Part shown: piece after piece, positions 60,097 to 64,000 of the stretch
Layout of the letters: every line of letters starts with the position of its first letter
Numbering within the stretch: position 1 is the stretch's first letter
Notes under the pieces: generated by a model
Told to the model about the DNA's origin: nothing
Seen by the model: only the letters and a program-made list of their open reading frames with translations
The model's database searches: none
Assembly (NCBI RefSeq): GCF_900104035.1
Contig: NZ_FNIT01000002.1
Location: 186,001-250,000 of the forward strand
Source of the DNA: Aureimonas jatrophae
GTDB taxonomy: Bacteria; Pseudomonadota; Alphaproteobacteria; Rhizobiales; Rhizobiaceae
Reading direction: 5' to 3'
DNA length: 64,000 bases
Translations under genes and position numbers: made by a program

Positions 60097-62298
60097 CTAC
60101 CGCACGATCCAGTTGACGTTCGTGCCGAAGATCACAGCCGAGACGTCCTCGCCGCGCGCGACCGCGACGCCGAGTTCGCCGACGCTGGCGATGCGGCTGT
60201 TGCGGTCGGGGGCGGCGCCCTCGTGGAGCTTGCGCCCGCCGCGCAGCTGCACGAAGCGGTTGACGCTGCCGAGGTTCGCACCGGCGATGTCGAGGTCGTA
60301 GCGCGCCAGGTCCCGCGTGATGAAGTTCACGAAGTCGGGGTTGCGCGTCACCTCGTCGAGGTAGACCGAATCGACCGACAGCCCGGCGCGCGACGCGCAG
60401 TCGTCGACGCGGCTCGGGTTCAGCGCCGCCTCCAAGACCAGCGGCCGCGTTTCCACCGCCACGCTCTGCAGTGTCAGGTCGGAACTCACCGATAGGAGGT
60501 CGAGCCAGAACAGGACGCCGGACACGTTCTCGGTGGTGATCTCGGCGCCGCGCCAGCAGGCCGATCGCGGTTCGGCATCCTCGCGCCGCTGGATCGGCGC
60601 ATAGCGCTCCTCGAGCGTCGTCTCGGGGCGGGCGAGGCGCAGCGCTTCCAGCGCGCGGCCGATGCGCGGGCCGTCGCCGACACCGGGCATGCCCTTGGAG
60701 CTCCAGGCGCCGATCAGGTCGCGCACCGCCTTGTTGTTGATCTGACCGGGATCCGTGGGTTCGGCGGCGACGAGGCGCGGGGTGGCCTGCGACGCGGCGG
60801 TGGCGGACTGCTCCGCGATCGCGTCAGCGGAAACGGCCCGTGCGGCGGCCGTCTGTGCGCCGCCTGCGTTGGACGCGTCTTCCAGGAACGGCGTGCCGAT
60901 GCGGCGCACGGCGCGGCCGGGCTCGACGGGGCCGCCGCCTTCGATCACCGAGGCGAGGTCGAGCGGGCGTCCGCTGGCGGGTTGCGCCAGGGTCGCGGCG
61001 TCCGGCACCGCCGCGGCCCGGTTGGCGAAGACGTCTTCCAGCCTGTAATCGCCGGCAACCAGCCGGTCGGGATCCATGCGCACGTCGCCGGCCGCCAGGG
61101 GAGCATCACCCAGGACCAGCGCCGGGCCGCCGGGCGCGGGACGCAGCGAGCCGTCGGGGTTCTGGAGCTGCACGAGCGAACGCAGGGCGATGAGCTTGGC
61201 GTACTGACTGGAATAGGCTTGCAGGAAACCGACCCAGCTATCCACCTTCTCGGACGGAAGCACGCCGCTGATCTCGGCGAGCGAGCCGTCGAGGCGCAGA
61301 AGGGTCAGCGGCGCGATCCCGGATCGATCCGCCAGGGTTTGGATGTCGACCAGCAGCGTGTCGCGCGTGCGGATCTCGGACGAGACCTTCTGCAGGCCGA
61401 TGATGCTGCTTTCCACGAGCCCCGTGATGCGCTGCGCCTCGGCGGGGTCGAGCACGGTACCGGTCAGCGTCGCCTCGGCGCGGTTCGACAGCGTGAAGTC
61501 GACGCCGGCCGCCTCGCTTTTCAGGAGTTGCGCGATCTCGGCGCGCATCGACTCCAGGACGCCGACGCGCACGCGCGCCGCCTCGTCGGCGGTGCGCACG
61601 TCCTGCAGGACGGCGCGCCGCTCCGCCGGCGTCTCGACGAAGCCGGTCACGAACACCGCGCCGTCGACCTCCTGGCGGGCCGCAACGTCGCGCGCGAACG
61701 GCAGGGCGCGCAACGCGGTCTCCACGCGCTCGAGCGTCGGCCGGCTTTGCGGCTGGGCACCGGCCGCGCCCGGACCGACGCCCATCGTGGACACGGCCGC
61801 CGCGCCGATCGCCACCACGGCGATGCCGGCTGCGATCGGGAGACCCCAACGTATCGCGGCGGGACGCCGCTCGGTGGGCTGCCCGCCATCGGTCGCGCGA
61901 CCGCGCCGAAGGCGCAGGCCCGGACGCCGGACCTTCACGGGAGTCGGCGTCTCGCCCTCGCCGAGCGAGGACCAGTTCGCGCTCGCGAGCCCCGTGGTGA
62001 AGCGCGTCGTGCCGACCCATACGACGTCGAGCGGTTCGAGTTCCACGGGCTCCCCGTCGGCGGCGAGCTGGACGCCGGTCTGGGTGCGCGCGGCACCCGC
62101 GCCGCCCGCCAGCGTGACCTTGCCGTTCCCGACGCGCAGCTTCACGTGGCCGGGCAGGAGGCTGACGTCGAAGATCTGGATGTCGTCGTCGTCGCCCGAT
62201 CCGAGGAGGTACTCGCCGTCCACCAGAAAGACGTCCACGCCCGACTGAACGCCGGTCAGGATCTTGAGGATAATGGGATCGCCGGCCGCGTCGGTCAT
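60097..62298 (-). CDS. sctD: T3SS outer inner-membrane-ring protein SctD, extended form
   Basis: A 733-residue protein that builds the inner-membrane ring with SctJ and contacts the secretin. Residues 5-110 are an FHA-like domain (ILKILTGVQSGVDVFLVDGE then YLLGSGDDDDIQIFDV) whose phospho-binding Arg appears to be lost. One helix lies at about 150-170 (GLPIAAGIAVVAIGAAAVST). The periplasmic part begins with BON-like ring-building repeats (VETALRALPFARDVAARQEV then DGAVFVTGF). The usual SctD is about 400 residues; here some 300 further residues follow, with a Cys pair in ACWRGAEI and VDDCASRAG. It reads on the strand opposite the crp-sctF operon. Confidence 0.85.
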   Translation of the reverse strand: MTDAAGDPIILKILTGVQSGVDVFLVDGEYLLGSGDDDDIQIFDVSLLPGHVKLRVGNGKVTLAGGAGAARTQTGVQLAADGEPVELEPLDVVWVGTTRFTTGLASANWSSLGEGETPTPVKVRRPGLRLRRGRATDGGQPTERRPAAIRWGLPIAAGIAVVAIGAAAVSTMGVGPGAAGAQPQSRPTLERVETALRALPFARDVAARQEVDGAVFVTGFVETPAERRAVLQDVRTADEAARVRVGVLESMRAEIAQLLKSEAAGVDFTLSNRAEATLTGTVLDPAEAQRITGLVESSIIGLQKVSSEIRTRDTLLVDIQTLADRSGIAPLTLLRLDGSLAEISGVLPSEKVDSWVGFLQAYSSQYAKLIALRSLVQLQNPDGSLRPAPGGPALVLGDAPLAAGDVRMDPDRLVAGDYRLEDVFANRAAAVPDAATLAQPASGRPLDLASVIEGGGPVEPGRAVRRIGTPFLEDASNAGGAQTAAARAVSADAIAEQSATAASQATPRLVAAEPTDPGQINNKAVRDLIGAWSSKGMPGVGDGPRIGRALEALRLARPETTLEERYAPIQRREDAEPRSACWRGAEITTENVSGVLFWLDLLSVSSDLTLQSVAVETRPLVLEAALNPSRVDDCASRAGLSVDSVYLDEVTRNPDFVNFITRDLARYDLDIAGANLGSVNRFVQLRGGRKLHEGAAPDRNSRIASVGELGVAVARGEDVSAVIFGTNVNWIVR

Positions 62299-62329
62299 GA
62301 AGCCCCCCGTCTCGCAGTCCCTCTTTCCA

Positions 62330-62342
62330 CGACATCATGTCG
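62330..62342. promoter_or_regulatory. Short inverted repeat upstream of sctD
   Basis: CGACAT-C-ATGTCG lies 31 bases before the sctD ATG, next to a second GC-rich inverted repeat (ACCCGCC/GGCGGGT, 62345-62359). The region is in the 270-base divergent gap between sctD and the crp-like gene, where promoters for both are expected. The repeat is short. Confidence 0.3.
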
Positions 62343-62444
62343 CGACCCGCCGGGCGGGTGGGGATACGGATCGTCACGTTCAGGAAACCTATACGCGGTT
62401 CCCCGGTCGCTCACTAGCATGGATTGCACGCTTGGCGCGCAAAA

Positions 62445-62459
62445 TGACTTAAGGTAAAG
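62445..62459 (+). promoter_or_regulatory. 15-bp motif upstream of the crp-sctF operon shared with sctV
   Basis: TGACTTAAGGTAAAG differs from the sctV site (33032-33046, minus strand) at two of 15 positions, is oriented the same way relative to its downstream gene and ends 109 bases before the GTG at 62569. A weaker core match (TAAGGT, 44807-44812) lies 60 bases before sctI. Confidence 0.5.
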
Positions 62460-62568
62460 CCGCAGCGGCGGGTAAGCGGCCGCGAACGGGTGGGGACTTC
62501 GAAGCGCCCATGGGAGAGAAGCCGAACTGGCGTTCGCATGCGCGACGGGCGATGCGCCCGTTGGGCTC

Positions 62569-63300
62569 GTGAACGTTTCTCGCCCGCCCGGCACCGCGCG
62601 CGAGCGGATCGGCTTCCGGCAGGGCTCGGAATTTTCCGCCCTGTCGCCCGTCGTCGCCTCGCGCCTCTCGCAGATCGGCAGCGTGCGCCTCTATGGGCCC
62701 AACGAGTTCATCTACCTTCAGGACGACGCCGCAGACCATCTGTACTTCGTTCGCTCGGGCCACGTTCGCTTGTCCTACCTTCTGGAGGACGGCTCGGCGG
62801 TCCTGTTCGCGATCCTGCCGCCGGGCGACAGCTTCGGCGAGCTCGGCGTCTTTGCGGGCGGCACGCATCATGACATGGCGACGACCGTCGGCACGTCCTC
62901 GGTGTTCCGCGTGCCTGCGGCTGAGCTTCGCGATCTCGATGCGCAGGGCGGCGAGATGGCACTCGCGCTCGGTCGCACCGTGGCCCGCCGCTACCGCTCC
63001 TATATCGCGCTCACGCGCTCGCTCGGTCTGAAGACGCTGAACGGGCGTTTGTCGCAGGCGTTGCTGCGCCTGTGCGACGACCTCGGCTCGACCGTGCCCT
63101 TCGAGGGCCGCCAGGTGCCGATGGTGGGCGCCTTCGTCACCCAGAGCGACCTCGGCATGATGGCGCGGGGTGCCCGCTCCAACGTCAACCGGGCGTTGAA
63201 GTCCTGGGAGCGGTCCGGATGGATTGCGGTGCGCGATCGTGCGATCCTGATCGTCAACCGACCGCGCCTCGAGGCGCTCTGGCTGGAGGAGGGCCTGTGA
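62569..63300 (+). CDS. Crp/Fnr-family transcriptional regulator in the T3SS locus
   Basis: A 243-residue regulator. The cyclic-nucleotide-type beta roll spans residues 20-125 (IYLQDDAADHLYFVRSGHVR, ILPPGDSFGELGVFAGGTHH); the Arg that binds the cAMP phosphate is not evident, and Fnr-type Cys clusters are absent, so the ligand is unknown. The DNA-binding helix-turn-helix follows a long helix (VTQSDLGMMARGARSNVNRA then LKSWERSGWI). Start is GTG at 62569; no strong ribosome site is visible. Its stop overlaps the sctF co-chaperone start (TGATG), so it probably senses a cue and controls T3SS genes, including its own operon. Confidence 0.82.
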   Translation: MNVSRPPGTARERIGFRQGSEFSALSPVVASRLSQIGSVRLYGPNEFIYLQDDAADHLYFVRSGHVRLSYLLEDGSAVLFAILPPGDSFGELGVFAGGTHHDMATTVGTSSVFRVPAAELRDLDAQGGEMALALGRTVARRYRSYIALTRSLGLKTLNGRLSQALLRLCDDLGSTVPFEGRQVPMVGAFVTQSDLGMMARGARSNVNRALKSWERSGWIAVRDRAILIVNRPRLEALWLEEGL

Positions 63301-63587
63301 TGTCCGACGATGCGTCGCCGGTGGCGATGAACGACCTGGCCGAGCGGCTGTTGGGACCGGAAGGTTCCGCAGAGGCACGTCGTCACGCGGAGCGCCTCGA
63401 CCATCTTCGCCAAGACGTGAGAGCGAAGATGCAGGCCGGTGCCGCGCCCGGTACTTACGCAAGGTTGCAACAGCTGGCACGGGCGCTTGATCACGCCAGG
63501 GTTGTCATGGTAGCGATGAGCGCACGATCGACGCCGGATGTTCAAGAGCCCCGCCGATCTTCTTTCTTTGGGGGAATGGATCGATGA
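63300..63587 (+). CDS. YscE-like needle co-chaperone
   Basis: A 95-residue helical protein. LDHLRQDVRAKMQAGAAPGT then YARLQQLARALDHARVVMVA matches the pattern of the YscE/PscE/SsaE family, in which a two-helix hairpin (LxxLRxxL, then a turn with P-x-Y-x-R-L) binds the needle subunit with SctG. The start overlaps the regulator stop and has GGAGGAGG at a good distance. The stop overlaps the sctF ATG. The family is short and poorly conserved, so position next to sctF is important support. Confidence 0.75.
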   Translation: MSDDASPVAMNDLAERLLGPEGSAEARRHAERLDHLRQDVRAKMQAGAAPGTYARLQQLARALDHARVVMVAMSARSTPDVQEPRRSSFFGGMDR

Positions 63588-63910
63588 GCAATACCGCCAC
63601 CTGGGGCGCGGGCGCGACCGCGGATCTCTACCGTCAGCCCCGGACCGGCGCGGATCTCGCGACCGACGGCAAGTATGTCAACCGTGACGGCTTCGACCTG
63701 ATCTGGCGCCAGAAGGAACTCGGCGACCAGATGTCGAAGATCGAGGACGACATCCGGGCGATCGAGAAGAACGCCAACCTGTCCGATACCGAGAAGATGT
63801 TCGCCATGCAGATGGCGATGAACACCTGGTCGGCGGTCTCGAACCTGCGCACCAACATGTTGAAGTCGGTCGCCGACACGCTGAAGTCGATCGCCCGCAA
63901 CGTGGCCTGA
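63584..63910 (+). CDS. sctF: T3SS needle subunit SctF
   Basis: A 108-residue protein, the polymerising needle subunit. The N terminus is MSNTATWGAGATADLY. The C-terminal two thirds form helices with AMNTWSAVSNLRTNMLKSVA then DTLKSIARNVA, matching the conserved needle C terminus (xxxxWSxxxNxxxxxxKxxxDxxxxIxxxx). It overlaps the co-chaperone gene by 4 bases. At 108 residues it is longer than YscF (87) mainly in the N-terminal part. Confidence 0.9.
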   Translation: MSNTATWGAGATADLYRQPRTGADLATDGKYVNRDGFDLIWRQKELGDQMSKIEDDIRAIEKNANLSDTEKMFAMQMAMNTWSAVSNLRTNMLKSVADTLKSIARNVA

Positions 63911-63977
63911 TGGTCTCGTTCGGCACAGTGCCCCGGGATCGGGCGCTCGCGCCGCGGTGACGTCGCCTGATAGGATG

Positions 63978-64000
63978 AGGCCGGTGCCCTGCGCCGGCCT
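63978..64000 (+). terminator. Hairpin after sctF at the window edge
   Basis: AGGCCGGTGC and GCGCCGGCCT (63978-63987, 63991-64000) form a 10-bp stem with one G-U pair and a 3-base loop, 67 bases after the sctF stop. The window ends at the last stem base, so a U-run cannot be checked. Confidence 0.5.

Noticed and set aside
28105-64000. Reading the sct cluster as a flagellar export system
   Set aside because: A secretin, SctI, SctJ lipoprotein, needle subunit, translocators and SctX/Y are present, while hook, rod, flagellin and FlgI/H-type genes are absent.

Overview
The window is a high-GC stretch of an alphaproteobacterial chromosome or large replicon, most likely from the order Hyphomicrobiales (Rhizobiales). 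Support for this comes from the GapR-type (DUF2312) DNA-binding protein, an HWE/HisKA_2 kinase, a CHASE3 kinase with a single-domain response regulator, GTG/TTG starts with ATGA/GTGA/TGATG overlaps, and strong GC bias at third codon positions. The species cannot be named from sequence alone. No tRNA, rRNA, insertion sequence, phage gene or CRISPR array was seen.

Bases 1-28,000 are housekeeping and accessory metabolism. They hold an M19 dipeptidase with a five-gene dipeptide/oligopeptide ABC transporter (1-6.3 kb), a BLUF photoreceptor, a mannitol/fructuronate-type dehydrogenase, an OhrR-like MarR regulator, and a minus-strand two-component block (response regulator-HWE kinase, response regulator, CHASE3 kinase) ending next to a sulfotransferase-like gene (9-13.3 kb). 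An aldehyde dehydrogenase is followed by a dense sugar-modification cluster of seven glycosyltransferases, including a sucrose-phosphate-synthase-like GT-HAD fusion, a PIG-L deacetylase/methyltransferase fusion and an acyl-CoA dehydrogenase-like protein (13.5-26.2 kb). gapR and an amine oxidase close the region.

Bases 28,100-64,000 are an almost complete virulence-type (non-flagellar) type III secretion system (T3SS). A plus-strand operon encodes TPR-SctG-SctI-J-K-L-N-O-P-Q-R-S-T-U-SctC (43.8-56.9 kb). A divergent minus-strand block (43.6-28.1 kb) encodes a small protein, a 758-aa protein in the needle-tip position, SctX, SctY, a SycD-like chaperone, translocators SctE and SctB, a CesT-like chaperone, two more TPR chaperones, two unknown likely secreted proteins, and the export gate SctV. 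Directly behind sctV, four bases away, sit an ExbB/MotA-like proton channel and two ExbD-like proteins. A third block holds a protein-kinase effector candidate with its CesT-like chaperone and an extended SctD (59.9-62.3 kb for the last two). Opposite it runs a Crp/Fnr-like regulator with an SctF co-chaperone and the needle subunit SctF. No SctW gatekeeper or pilotin was recognised.

The most unusual points are the ion-channel motor genes co-linear with sctV; a GspD-like lipidated secretin whose Shine-Dalgarno sequence is buried in an 11-bp hairpin; the very large candidate tip protein; the kinase effector; and a 15-bp motif shared by the promoter regions of sctV and the crp-sctF operon. Functional names for sct genes rest on motifs, lengths and gene order read by eye. 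No alignment or structure prediction was run.
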